Made by a program: the position numbers and the translations under genes. A model generated the notes under the pieces. The model was given only the letters and a program-made list of their open reading frames with translations. It did not search any database and was not told the DNA's origin. A stretch of DNA of 64,000 nucleotides from Venturia oleaginea (taxonomy: Eukaryota; Ascomycota; Dothideomycetes; Venturiales; Venturiaceae). Location: NCBI GenBank assembly GCA_013176395.1, contig JABMLP010000042.1, positions 1 to 64,000 on the forward strand. Reading direction: 5' to 3'. Of the stretch, positions 21,928-32,002 are shown piece by piece (the stretch's first letter is position 1; each line of letters begins with the position of its first letter).

Positions 21928-22950
21928 ATGGAAGGAGAAGATCAGGAACAAAGAGTTCCTCAAGAACCCCAAGCCCTACAAGAAGCTATGGCAGCATTAC
22001 AACATCAACTAGCCATTCAGAACGATGCTATTACGCGTATTCTTACAATCTTGCCTAACACTACTCGCTCTGAGAACGTAGTAGAAGGACAAGAGACTAA
22101 GAATTCACAAAAAGACAGAATACATAGGAAGAAAGCTGTACTTCCTAAGCTCCAAGAATTTGATGGCAAGCGTTCTGAATGGGCTCAGTGGTTTCAACAA
22201 GCAAGGATGAAGTTGGAGATAGACGCAGAATCTATAGGGGATAGTAGGAACCAATTTGCCTACATCTTCTCCTCTCTACGAGGCTCCGCAGCTCAGGCTA
22301 CTCTGGCCTACGTAAAGACAGCTCCAGAGGAAGATAAAACGGGACAGAAATTGTTACAGTATATGGACAACTTCTATGGCGATCCAGTACAACAACAAAG
22401 AGCTACTGTAAGCCTGTCCACAATCAAACAAAAAGAGAAAGAACCCTTCTTCTCTTTTCTTCCCCGTTTTGAAACCACTCTTGCTAATGCTGGAGGAATG
22501 ACTTGGCCTGACGCTGTTAAAATTGCATTTCTACACAAAGCAATAAATCAAGAGCTGCGAAACCAGAGAATAGGCCAATCTCAGAGTACCTCCTACCAGC
22601 AGTTTGTGTCCGATCTTTTGAATACAAGTATGCAAATCACTACAGCAAAGATGCTCTCTTCCTCAGAAGATAAGTTACGATTCAGAGATAAAGAGAAGTC
22701 TTTTAAAGATCTGAACGCTATGGACTGGGAGCCTACACGCGTAAACAAGTTAAAAATTTCGTCTAAAGCCTATGAATATAGGAAGGCAAATAACCTCTGC
22801 TTACGCTGTGGGAAGGCCGGCCATAGAATGAAAGACTGCTGGTTGGATACAGAGGTAGAAAGAGTCACGCAACTTGGTTCAAAAAGGGCCAAAGGAACCA
22901 CTGAGGAGAATGAAGAAGTTGAAGAAGAGGACTACTCGGAAAAAGAGTAG
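21928..22950 (+). CDS. Gypsy-B gag polyprotein
   Basis: 340 codons, open. A coiled-coil N-terminus (residues about 10-45) is followed by the retrotransposon gag domain (VLPKLQEFDGKRSEW at about 72, MDNFYGDP and LPRFETTLANAGG in the middle). A perfect zinc knuckle CLRCGKAGHRMKDC (C-x2-C-x4-H-x4-C) lies near residue 290, then an acidic tail. Gag builds the cytoplasmic particle and packages RNA. ATG at 21928 is the first in-frame start after the leader. Pol lies in the -1 frame, with a hairpin directly after the stop. It is a plausible helper protein for A1/A2, which lack a knuckle (inference). Confidence 0.9.
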   Translation: MEGEDQEQRVPQEPQALQEAMAALQHQLAIQNDAITRILTILPNTTRSENVVEGQETKNSQKDRIHRKKAVLPKLQEFDGKRSEWAQWFQQARMKLEIDAESIGDSRNQFAYIFSSLRGSAAQATLAYVKTAPEEDKTGQKLLQYMDNFYGDPVQQQRATVSLSTIKQKEKEPFFSFLPRFETTLANAGGMTWPDAVKIAFLHKAINQELRNQRIGQSQSTSYQQFVSDLLNTSMQITTAKMLSSSEDKLRFRDKEKSFKDLNAMDWEPTRVNKLKISSKAYEYRKANNLCLRCGKAGHRMKDCWLDTEVERVTQLGSKRAKGTTEENEEVEEEDYSEKE

Positions 22951-22976
22951 CCTCTATCCAAAGTCGTGGATGGAGG
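22951..22976 (+). promoter_or_regulatory. gag-pol recoding hairpin, Gypsy-B
   Basis: Immediately after the gag TAG, CCTCTATCC pairs with GGATGGAGG (nine pairs, one G-T) around the loop AAAGTCGT. The pol frame (-1) stays open through the gag end, and GGAAAAA precedes the stop. Together they suggest a -1 frameshift signal. Confidence 0.65.
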
Positions 22977-25094
22977 CGTAGAGTAGATAGAGCAAAATTG
23001 TCAAAGGAGTCAATTGAGAGAGTAAATAGTATTTTGAATTCGAACAAAGACACTGATTCACACCGTTCTCGGATAGAAAAAGAATGGGAGCAGTTCAGAC
23101 CCAAGATGCTCTCCCGCCTTTTCTACACAAATACTATAGTGAACGATATATACTCTCTTAAAACTCTCCTTGATAATGGATCTAGCTGCTACGCATCAAT
23201 AAACGAGGAGAAAGCTTCGCAGATGGACCTTGAAGTACTCCCTATTAGTCCGCGTACTATAGGTGGAGTTCTTAAGGAAGAAGGACAGACCCAAGTGACA
23301 AAAATTGCGAAGTTGAACCTAGATTTAGGGGGACTTATATGCAACGCTTTTGCTTATATAGTCCCGGGACAATTTGAGGATCTTCTACTAGGCAGGCCTT
23401 TTCTCAAGGACACCAAAGCCGTTATCAATGAATCTAAAGGTACTCTTACCTTTGCAAACGGGATTAGCATTCGCGATGCTAAATTTGAAGACAAACTTGA
23501 TATACAACAAGTAGCGCCCGTAAGATTCCACCGCCTTGTCACTTCTACACTTGAGAAAATCAAAGACGCGTCTAGAGTATTTGCTGTTACTCTTCGAGAT
23601 ATTGATATTGCCTTGAAGCCGAAAGTCCCTTTGACAACAGAGCAAATACTGGAATTGCTACCTAAGAGGTTTCATAAGTACGCTGCTGTCTTTGATCCTA
23701 AAAGGGCCGAGAGACTACCACCGCATCGCCCTGGGATTGATCACGAAATACACATAGAAGAAGGAAAACCACTTCCTTGGGGACCTCTATATGGTATGGG
23801 TCGAGAACAACTCCTTGTTTTGCGAAGGACTCTTACAGAGCTACTAGATAAAGGCTTTATCCGAGAGAGTAAATCAGTTGCTGCGTCTCCAGTTCTCTTT
23901 GTGAAGAAACCAGGAGGGGGCTTACGCTTTTGCGTAGACTACCGAGCCTTAAACGCAATTACTCGAAAGGATAGGTACCCGCTACCGTTAGTAAAAGAGA
24001 CTTTACTAACCTTAGCTCGTGCTAAGTATCTTAGTAAGCTTGATGTAAATGCTGCCTTCCACAAGATTCGAATCGCAACGGGAGATGAGTTCAAAACTGC
24101 CTTTCGAACTAGATATGGTCTATTTGAATGGCTAGTTACTCCCTTTGGCTTAACCGGTGCACCTGCGTCTTTTCAACGGTATATAAACTATATCCTTCGA
24201 CGATACCTAGACGAGTTCTGCTCAGCTTATCTAGACGATATAGTAATATACTCTTCAAAGAACCTTAAAGACCATGAAGAAAAGACTGAAAAGATACTTC
24301 AAAGCTGCCTTAACGCTGGGTTATACCTTGATATTCGGAAGTGCGAGTTTAATACCAAACGAGTCAAGTATCTAGGCTTCGTTATAGATACTGAAACGGG
24401 CCTACACATGGATCCGGAGAAGATCAAAGCAATTAAAGAATGGGAACGTCCTACTACTCTACGAGGAGTACGTGGCTTCCTAGGCTTTACAAACTTCTAC
24501 CGTGACTTTGTAAAAGATAACTCAACAATAAGGGAGCCTCTGGTTCGCCTTACAAAGAAGAATACTCCATTTTTATGGGGAAAGGAGCAAGAAGAATCTT
24601 TTCAAAAACTTAAGGCAGAGTTTTGCAAAGAACCTGTCCTGTCTGCACTTGATGAAGATAAGCCTACGCGAGTAGAACCTGATGCTTCAGGCTGGGCTTC
24701 CGGAGCAGTACTTAGTCAAAAAGATGAGCTAGGTAACTGGAAACCATGTGCTTTCTTCTCTACTAAGCACTTGCCAGCCGAATGCAATTATGATATCCAC
24801 GACAAAGAACTTATGGCTATAGTCAAAGCTCTAGTCCATTGGACTAGCGAGCTACTAAGCCTAAGTAAGCCATTCATTATCCTCACAGATCACAAGAACC
24901 TTGAGAAGTTTATGGTAAAAAGGGAACTAAATGAAAGGCAAATGAGATGGGCGCAGATACTAGCTAAGTTTAACTTCAAACTAGGCTATCGCCCAGGCTC
25001 TGAATCTGTAGTTCCAGACGCCTTAACTCGAAGGGATCAAGATCTCCCAAAGGATATTCAAGACCCAAGAATCGTTGAAAGAACTAGAACGTTA
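22951..25094 (+). pseudogene. Gypsy-B pol part 1: protease, RT, RNase H
   Basis: The frame is open from upstream of the gag stop; no ATG is needed if expressed by frameshift. Protease: LLDNGSSCYASI (about 23168-23203), with D-N-G instead of D-T/S-G, then LLLGRPFL. RT: FVKKPGGGLRFCVDYRALN (about 23900), YLDD at 24228-24239, LTGAPASFQRY. RNase H: EPDASGWASGAVLSQ (24680) and LTDHKNLEKF (24885). It ends at the C1 insertion (CGTTA, 25090-25094) and continues in frame at 30678. No internal stop is seen, so loss of function is due to insertion only. Confidence 0.88.
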
Positions 25095-25270
25095 TATTAC
25101 GGGACGGTAGCTGGAAAGACGCAGCATACTCGTAGCCAAAGATTGTTTAGATTCAGTTAAAGAGTGAAGGTATCTACAAACAGAGAACCTCAATGAGGTT
25201 CTTTCTCTATACTAGGCTCAATCAGGCTTAGGCTCTTAGCCTATACCAACCATGGGCCATGCCCATAACA
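25095..25270 (-). repeat. Gypsy-C1 3' LTR
   Basis: Plus text TATTACGGG...CCATAACA; in element orientation it starts TG and ends TA, not CA. The tract next to it (TTACCCCCCTCC in plus) is the purine tract GGAGGGGGGTAA of the element. Confidence 0.92.
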
Positions 25271-25282
25271 TTACCCCCCTCC

Positions 25283-28200
25283 TTACCGGGTGTGCAGGAC
25301 TAAAGAGGGTGTGGTAGGTGGGATAATCAAACAGACAAACGCCATACATCGCTTCTGCCAGCTTGTAGCAGATTCGAAGGCGCTGGCCACCGCTACTCGG
25401 TTTCTTCGGGCCCCTGTTTGAGCTCCTATATCTTCGCCGACACCGTCGCCCTTGCTATACTCTGCCTCGAAGCGGTCTAAGTCCTCGACTTCTGTGAATA
25501 ATGAACGTGGCTGCCAATCGGGATCTGCATAGCCTTTCCATTTGATTAATAACTGACGAACCCAGCCTCGCCCAACCCGTTTCTTCTCTGCGCGAAGTAT
25601 ACGTTCTACTTCAAACTCAGCCTCTGTTTCTTCGGTTTGAGGCACTAATGGTGGCGGCTGGGTATCATCGGATTCTTGTGAGGGCAGTGTGTCGGTTGCG
25701 GCTCGGCGGAGTAGGTCAACGTGGAAACGGTTATGGATACCACTTGGCAGGTCAGCCAGCTCGTATACCATCGGGGAGATCTGGTTCTCGACAGTGTATT
25801 TGGCTTGCGTCCACGACAGTTTCTTTGATAGCTGCGGAGTATTGATATTCCTAAGGTTCAACCAGACTTTGTCGCCCTTTTTTAACGTTTCGGCAGCTTG
25901 ACGTGACCTGTTGGCGTCGTTCTCCATCTTCTGCTGGGACCAGGCCATCGCTGCCTGTGCATATTCTTGTGCCTCTTCTATTCGTTGCACAAAGGTCTCG
26001 GCATCGGCTGTTGGTGAGTTACTGGGTGAGATTCGTTGTACTTTCTGGATTGGTTCCGCATGGTAGCCGTGGGTTAGATAGAATGGACTCATCCCTGTGA
26101 CTGAAGAGTCACGATTGTTCAGTGCTAACATAGCCGTAGGTAGTAGCGTTGGCCAGTCTAGTTGGGAGTATGCGATGAAGGCGCGGAGATAGCGTAGAAC
26201 TTCCTGGTTCATACGCTCGGTCGCGCCATCGGTCTGTGGATGAAAGGCTGTAGAGAGTCTCTGCTCAATCTTTGTAAGTTCGCAAAGCTTCCTCCAAAAA
26301 CGACCTGTCCAATTGCTGCCTCTGTCCGACGTCAATGCCATGGGAAATCCGTGGTAGCGATAGTGGCATTGTAAGAACCTTTTCGCGCACTCTTTGGCGC
26401 TCATTGTAGTCATAGCCTCCAACGTAACACTTTTGAGGAGGCGATCTGTGATAACCATGAGGTATTTTGGGCCGTTTTCCTCCGCGGGCAAATCAGTCAT
26501 GAAATCGATTGATAGCTCGCTGTGGAAGCGGGCCGGGATTGGAAGTGGTTTCAGAAGACCTCGCTTCTTATCACGCCATATTCCTGTTCTCCCACATACG
26601 TCGCAATTACGTACAAACTGCCGGACTGTCTTGTATTGTTGGGGCCAAAAGAAACTTCTGGATAGAATCGCAAGCATGCTATCTCTCCCTGGGTGTCCAG
26701 TAACATGGGAATCGTGAGTTTGTTGGACCAGCGTTGTTCGCAGCGGTTCCCAATCTGGTACCCATAGGATCCCTCTTCTCGTGACCGCGCCGTGGTCGTC
26801 TACTTCGCATTCGGGTAGCTGTACCGACAACTTGAGCTCTGGAGGAAAGGAACGTTCGCCAGTAACTATAGCCGTATGAATAGCTTCGTAGGATTGGTCC
26901 TCTGCTATTGCGCGATCCCAGAGAAGTTGTAACTCTGGTTTCTCGAAAAGATCGCATCCTTTTGCAACTGACCGGTTTTGACCGTACCTAGTAGTGGACC
27001 GGTGTTGACCGTTTTCGGCAGTCAGCTGGTGTCGACCGTCCAGTCCAGTATTTTGCTGGGGCTCCCGTATAACGTCCCATGTACTATTGGATGTATTCGG
27101 TGTATTGACTGGGCAGATAAGGGCTTGTATTGCGATTGTTTCGGTCGTCCTCTCGGAAAGAGGAGGAAGCCATTCGTCCTTGATCAACTGGGCCACTCGC
27201 CCTTGTAGTCTCTCGTCGTTCTTGTCATGTGGCATATCTTGATGTCTTCTTGATAGTGCGTCTGGTCTTTGCGCTAGTTTTCCGGCGCGAAATTCCAGCT
27301 GGAATTGGTACTCAGATAGAATTAGCGACCATCTTGCTTGTCTCTCTGACAAACGCTGCGCTGTCATAAAGTAGCGGAGATTCTTGTGATCGGTAAGGAC
27401 TTTGAAAGGTGCTGCAACACTGCGTAGTTCTCCTCTCCAGTGTTCAATGGACTTGATTACTGCCAGTAATTCTTTATCGTGGATCTCGTAGTTACATTCA
27501 GCCGCAGTGAGCTTGCGGGAGAAGTATGCTACTGGTCGTAGTTTTCCTTTCATATCCTTCTGCGACAACGTGCCTCCCAGCGCGTAGCCAGAGCAGTCGC
27601 ACTCGAGTACCGTATCCAGGTCTGGATTCCAGTGAGCCAGTATTGGGGCGGAGATGAATAGCTCCTTCAAGACTTGAAAGGCGTTCTCATGTTCTTTGTT
27701 CCAGACAAAAGCGACGGCCTTCCGTGTTAACTTGATTAAGGGGTCGGAGAGCTCTGAGAAGTTGTCGATGAAGTCTCGGTAGAAATTTGCAAAGCCTAGG
27801 AAGGAGCGTACGCCTGTGACATTGACTGGAGCCTCCCATTCTTTAATCGCGGCAACTTTCTCTGGGTCGACTTTGATCCCTTCTCCTGCAGTGATAATGA
27901 ACCCCAGATATTTGACCTCCTGAACAGCAAACTCGCACTTGCTTAAGTCTAGCCGAAGTCCAGCAGTCTTGAGCTTGGCAAGAATTTGGTTAACCTTAAC
28001 CATGTGATCCAGATAGTCGCCGTCGCTCCATATCAAGACATCGTCCATGTAGGCTGAACAGCAGATATCTAGGGATTCCCGTAGGACTCCGTTGATGTAT
28101 CGTTGAAAGCTCGCGGGTGCGCCAGCTAGTCCGAAGGGGGTAACTAGCCATTCGAATAGTCCAAATCGAGTGCGAAAAGCCGTTTTCCACTCATCGCCGT

Positions 28201-29359
28201 GCTTGATGCGGAGCCGATGAAATGCCGCTCTGACGTCAAGTTTGGTGTACCAACGCGCTGTTGCTAGATTTCGTAGGGTTTCTCGGATTAGTGGCAATGG
28301 GTAGCGGTCCGATCGAGTGATTCGATTCAGTGCCCGATAGTCTACACACATCCGAATGCCTCCACCTGGTTTCCTTACAAATAAGACTGGGGCTGCCGCT
28401 GGTGAGTTGCTGGCGCGTATCCAGCCCTTGTCCATATAGTCCGAAAGTGTTTTTCGTAGGACTAATAGCTCTTCCCTCGACATGCCGTATAATGGGCCCC
28501 AAGGAACTTCTGCCTCGCGACCTTGTTCATCTCGTATCAATTCGATAACGTGATCGCGACCCTCTTGATGGGGCGCGATCTCTCCGTCTTCGTCGTCGAG
28601 AAAGGCATCAGCATGCTCTGCTATTTCTTCTGGTATCTCTTGTCGGATTTCTTCCTCAGTCTTTCTCTGTTTTCTTTCTGCTAACTTGCTTAGGGCCTTG
28701 TTGATATCCGACATCGAGATAGCCAGCACTTGTGTACCATCCGGTCCATCTCTTCTCAACCGTCGCTGGGCCCTTCCAACAATAGCTGCAAATACAGATC
28801 CTGACACTAGACAAGCCGCCCGCACGTGAGCGAGCCGGTCTCGCGCTTTGGTGTTCTGTTCTAGCCACCCCTTTTCTCTTACCGTGATGCGCTGGGATCC
28901 TTGACCAATAAGCAGCTTTCTCTTAGCTGCTATATATCGCACCCAGTTTCTCTCTGCCCATGCCTTGCCTAGGATAATAGGGAAGCTCAATCCTTTCACT
29001 ATATACCCATAGACTCGCTCTGCTCGACCATCAATGTCGATCGTAGCGTAGGTCATGTGCGTAATACGGAGGTCTTCTCCGTTCTCGTGGCTCTCTTTAG
29101 CCAGTGCCAATTGTTTGGTGTCAATTGGGATGCGCGGTAGACGATGTGTTTGGACACTCTTCTCGCTGAAAGCAGCATAAGGGAGGCAGCCGTTATCAAA
29201 GAAGGATTCGGTGAAAGAAGTTCCGTTGATCAAGGTATCTATCAAGAAGGGTGTACTTTCCATCCTATCCTTTGCTGCTTTGATTTCTCTTATGCCTGGT
29301 AGCTTTGTAATGTCTTCGCCATGTACATCTACTTCAGACCCTCGTGCGCGACGATGCAC
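25283..29359 (-). CDS. Gypsy-C1 pol polyprotein with chromodomain
   Basis: About 1,358 codons, open; the frame lies -1 to gag and is open upstream of its stop, so the first codon (GTG at 29359) is arbitrary. Domains from the N-terminus: protease with FFDNGCLPYA (D-N-G, residue about 55); RT with FVRKPGGGIRMCVDYRALN and YMDD (28040-28051); RNase H with ECDCSGYALGGTLSQ; integrase HHCC finger (HVTGHPGRDS, CDVCGRTG) and core (SIDFMTDLP, TSDRGSNW, HPQTDGATERMNQE); GPY-like linker; chromodomain near the end (EVERILRAEKK, LLIKWKGY). Chromodomains steer integration to marked heterochromatin. This is the best candidate for an active autonomous element in the window. Confidence 0.93.
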   Translation of the reverse strand: MHRRARGSEVDVHGEDITKLPGIREIKAAKDRMESTPFLIDTLINGTSFTESFFDNGCLPYAAFSEKSVQTHRLPRIPIDTKQLALAKESHENGEDLRITHMTYATIDIDGRAERVYGYIVKGLSFPIILGKAWAERNWVRYIAAKRKLLIGQGSQRITVREKGWLEQNTKARDRLAHVRAACLVSGSVFAAIVGRAQRRLRRDGPDGTQVLAISMSDINKALSKLAERKQRKTEEEIRQEIPEEIAEHADAFLDDEDGEIAPHQEGRDHVIELIRDEQGREAEVPWGPLYGMSREELLVLRKTLSDYMDKGWIRASNSPAAAPVLFVRKPGGGIRMCVDYRALNRITRSDRYPLPLIRETLRNLATARWYTKLDVRAAFHRLRIKHGDEWKTAFRTRFGLFEWLVTPFGLAGAPASFQRYINGVLRESLDICCSAYMDDVLIWSDGDYLDHMVKVNQILAKLKTAGLRLDLSKCEFAVQEVKYLGFIITAGEGIKVDPEKVAAIKEWEAPVNVTGVRSFLGFANFYRDFIDNFSELSDPLIKLTRKAVAFVWNKEHENAFQVLKELFISAPILAHWNPDLDTVLECDCSGYALGGTLSQKDMKGKLRPVAYFSRKLTAAECNYEIHDKELLAVIKSIEHWRGELRSVAAPFKVLTDHKNLRYFMTAQRLSERQARWSLILSEYQFQLEFRAGKLAQRPDALSRRHQDMPHDKNDERLQGRVAQLIKDEWLPPLSERTTETIAIQALICPVNTPNTSNSTWDVIREPQQNTGLDGRHQLTAENGQHRSTTRYGQNRSVAKGCDLFEKPELQLLWDRAIAEDQSYEAIHTAIVTGERSFPPELKLSVQLPECEVDDHGAVTRRGILWVPDWEPLRTTLVQQTHDSHVTGHPGRDSMLAILSRSFFWPQQYKTVRQFVRNCDVCGRTGIWRDKKRGLLKPLPIPARFHSELSIDFMTDLPAEENGPKYLMVITDRLLKSVTLEAMTTMSAKECAKRFLQCHYRYHGFPMALTSDRGSNWTGRFWRKLCELTKIEQRLSTAFHPQTDGATERMNQEVLRYLRAFIAYSQLDWPTLLPTAMLALNNRDSSVTGMSPFYLTHGYHAEPIQKVQRISPSNSPTADAETFVQRIEEAQEYAQAAMAWSQQKMENDANRSRQAAETLKKGDKVWLNLRNINTPQLSKKLSWTQAKYTVENQISPMVYELADLPSGIHNRFHVDLLRRAATDTLPSQESDDTQPPPLVPQTEETEAEFEVERILRAEKKRVGRGWVRQLLIKWKGYADPDWQPRSLFTEVEDLDRFEAEYSKGDGVGEDIGAQTGARRNRVAVASAFESATSWQKRCMAFVCLIIPPTTPSLVLHTR

Positions 29360-29365
29360 AAGGGT
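29338..29365 (-). promoter_or_regulatory. gag-pol recoding hairpin, Gypsy-C1
   Basis: In element orientation ACCCTTGTGC pairs with GCACGAGGGT (ten pairs, one G-T) around the 8-base loop ATCGTCGC, two bases after the gag TAG. The loop shares A..GTCG with the B and F loops. The C2 copy is at 53528-53555. Confidence 0.65.
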
Positions 29366-29367
29366 AG

Positions 29368-30462
29368 CTAGTTTTCCGACTCTGATGAGGCTTCCTGTAG
29401 GGAGTCATCGGTATGCTGTGTGATTACCGCAGTGACCTGAGTCTTTGGACGTGTTGCTGGTCGGAATTCGCATACGTTCGGATGGTGCTTGGGCTTCTTA
29501 CAGCGCCCGCATTTGCCCGCTTGTATAAGTGCCAAGAACTCTGTTTGGGATCGCCATTTCGCTCTAGGTCGTCGGTCCTTCTTCGCATCCTTTCCGAGTG
29601 TATCGACCCGAGCTATCAGTGCTGCGATCTGCGCTGAAAGGGCGTTGATGCCAGTCATTTCGACATCGCCTTCTGCGTCACGACTGACTGTTTGGGGTGA
29701 TTGTGGCCTCCCTCGAGTCGTTGGCGTCTCCTTATCCGTACTTGGATAGCGGCGTTGGTGGGATAGAGCCTCTGTCTTCGTCGCGAAGTACTGTACATCT
29801 TTTACGTAAGTGTCGTAGTCGTCCCTGGACAATCGCACTGATTTCAAGGTCTGTTGGAGGGAGTAGTTGAGCGCGTTGTTCATGATAGTGATCTTTGAGG
29901 CTCTTTGCGGCGCTAGGGATCCAGCTTGCGATGTCAGTTGTTCGAACTGCTGGCGGAAGTCTTCGAACGGTTGTCTGCTGCCTTGGCTAATCTTGTTCAG
30001 CTCGTCGAGAGCTTTAGCTTCCGCTTCATGATCTAAGAACTTGTCGTCCATATGCTTGATAAAGGACTCGGGTTCGTAGTTGTCATGTTGCTCTCCATTG
30101 CTTAGCCATTGGATGACGCGTTGTTGTTTCTCTGTCGGAAGCCCGTTGAAGATGTTCGCGCATATTCCTTGATTGCTTCCAAGCTTCCCATTTTCAACAG
30201 TGATTTTTGTCTTGATCTGCCATCTGAACAGCGTGTAGTTGTCTCTTTTCCCGTCCCATTTAGGCCATGCAATAGCTTTTGCACCGGTGTTCCCATCAAC
30301 ACTGACTGCGGTCAGAGCTGCCACCAATTGTTGTACGGTGTCAGGCGAATTTGCTCGAGCCATTGAGAGTTTGTCGATTCCTTGCGTAATGCTCGCGATT
30401 GGGTCGTCGTCGGTAGTAGGGGTGTAGGTTGTAGGAGTCGATAGGGTACTGTTGCTACGCAT
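29368..30462 (-). CDS. Gypsy-C1 gag polyprotein
   Basis: The first ATG (30462) opens 364 codons beginning MRSNSTLS. Gag domain: IAWPKWDGKRDNYTLF at about residue 65, MDDKFLDHEAEAKALDEL, and FRQQFEQLTSQAGSL in the middle. A zinc knuckle CGRCKKPKHHPNVC (C-x2-C-x4-H-x4-C) lies near the end, followed by an acidic tail ending SESEN. The stop at 29368-29370 is followed by the hairpin and by pol in the -1 frame. No defect is visible. Confidence 0.93.
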   Translation of the reverse strand: MRSNSTLSTPTTYTPTTDDDPIASITQGIDKLSMARANSPDTVQQLVAALTAVSVDGNTGAKAIAWPKWDGKRDNYTLFRWQIKTKITVENGKLGSNQGICANIFNGLPTEKQQRVIQWLSNGEQHDNYEPESFIKHMDDKFLDHEAEAKALDELNKISQGSRQPFEDFRQQFEQLTSQAGSLAPQRASKITIMNNALNYSLQQTLKSVRLSRDDYDTYVKDVQYFATKTEALSHQRRYPSTDKETPTTRGRPQSPQTVSRDAEGDVEMTGINALSAQIAALIARVDTLGKDAKKDRRPRAKWRSQTEFLALIQAGKCGRCKKPKHHPNVCEFRPATRPKTQVTAVITQHTDDSLQEASSESEN

Positions 30463-30485
30463 CAAGTACACCTAGGTTTGTAAAG

Positions 30486-30560
30486 AACTGAATCTATATT
30501 ACGGGACGGTAGCTGGAAAGACGCAGCATACTCGTAGCCAAAGATTGTTTAGATTCAGTT
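30486..30560 (-). promoter_or_regulatory. Gypsy-C1 primer binding site and self-primer
   Basis: AACTGAATCTA (30486-30496) abuts the LTR; TAGATTCAGTT (30550-30560) inside the LTR is its exact inverse, eleven bases, 53 bases away from the LTR edge. Confidence 0.7.
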
Positions 30561-30672
30561 AAAGAGTGAAGGTATCTACAAACAGAGAACCTCAATGAGG
30601 TTCTTTCTCTATACTAGGCTCAATCAGGCTTAGGCTCTTAGCCTATACCAACCATGGGCCATGCCCATAACA
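30497..30672 (-). repeat. Gypsy-C1 5' LTR
   Basis: It is identical to 25095-25270 by eye, which indicates very recent insertion. Confidence 0.92.
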
Positions 30673-30677
30673 CGTTA

Positions 30678-31721
30678 TTACCTCCAAAGCTTTGGATTAA
30701 CGTTCTAGAGGATAAGACTCCTGCAAGAGAAGAAGCTGCCCAAGAAAATGCTCAAGAAGTAGACAAAGAACCTATCCCCTTTATACAAAATCCCTTTCTC
30801 TCAGGTGATCTAAGGGATAGATGGGAAACTGCACTCGAAGGAGATCTAGACTACAGACGTATTTTCCAAAGCGTTCTAAAGCAAGATAGGCAGTTCCCAT
30901 CTAAGCTAAAGGTTCCTACTTCTATAGGAGATTGTAAAGTCGAAAACAACCAGCTCTACTATAGAGACCGAATCTGGTTGCCCTCCTACGAGCCTCTCTT
31001 AACAGGAGTAATTCAAGAAATACACGATTCAGTCCTATCAGGGCATCCTGGACGAGAAGCTACTATTGCTATTCTCTCCAGACAGTTCTACTGGCCGGGA
31101 TTTGCTCAAGATATACGTCAGTTTATACGCAATTGTGACGTCTGCGGAAGAACTTCAGTCTGGCGAGACAAAAAGAAAGGTTTACTTAAACCTCTTCCTG
31201 TCCCTAGCCGTATCTGGCAAGATATTTCAGTAGACTTCATAGTCGAATTACCAGAGAGCCAAAGATGCACAAGACTCTGCGTTATTACTGACCGCTTGGG
31301 TAAAGGAACTATCCTGTTCCCAGTGCCTAAAGAACAGTTTGGAGCTGAAGGATTTGCAAAACTATTTATGCAGAACTACGTAAGATTACACTGGCTTCCT
31401 AGATCTCTAGTCTCAGATAGGGACACGCAATTTGTTAATGCTTTCTGGAAAGAAGTTTGTCACCTTCTTAAGATAGAGAGAAGACTCTCTACAGCGTATC
31501 ACCCTGAGACTGATGGATCTACGGAAAGAAGAAATCAAGAAGTTGAAGCCTATCTACGTAAGTTCTGTACATTTAGTCAGAACGACTGGGTCGAGCTCCT
31601 GCCTATTGCTCAAATATGCCTCGATAATAGACCAAACCAAGCTACGGGCCTATCGCCTTTCTTCTTAACCCACGGTTATAACATTGAGCATATAGGAACT
31701 GTTGAAGCTCCCCAGGAAACC
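30678..31721 (+). pseudogene. Gypsy-B pol part 2: integrase
   Basis: It continues part 1 in frame past C1. Integrase zinc finger: SVLSGHPGREATI and CDVCGRTSVWRDKK; core: SVDFIVELP, VSDRDTQF and HPETDGSTERRNQE, giving the D-D-E triad. It runs to THGYNIEHIG and stops at the A2 insertion (AAACC, 31717-31721). No stop codon interrupts it. Confidence 0.88.
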
Positions 31722-32002
31722 TGTAAGAGTTCAACCCTCAAAGGTGTTTCGCAAGTGAGAGAAGACTGCTTGTATTTCAAAGTATCTAAGTACAAAGAAG
31801 AAAGTGTAGGTACAGGAAGAACAACTTGTATATATAATCTTCCAAGTAGGAAAAGGACATGCTGTCCTGAGAAGAGAATAGAAAGGAGTAGAAGCGCATG
31901 TGAAACGGTCCCTGAATAATCCCTGCTAGGCGCACGTGAGAACTACCAGGTAGTGCTAAGAATCCATCCAGGATAAGTTGAGAAAGGATCTATCCTTTGA
32001 CA
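31722..32002 (-). repeat. Gypsy-A2 3' LTR
   Basis: TGTAAGAG...TTTGACA, identical to 37302-37582 by eye. U3 contains about 46 bases absent from the A1 LTR. Confidence 0.92.

Larger units (their letters stand above)
25095..30672 (-). mobile_element. Gypsy-C1 chromovirus, apparently intact
   Basis: 5,578 bases with 176-base LTRs that look identical, a CGTTA duplication (25090-25094, 30673-30677), an open gag and an open pol in the -1 frame. It inserted into Gypsy-B pol. A near-identical copy is C2 (44470-54862). Confidence 0.93.
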
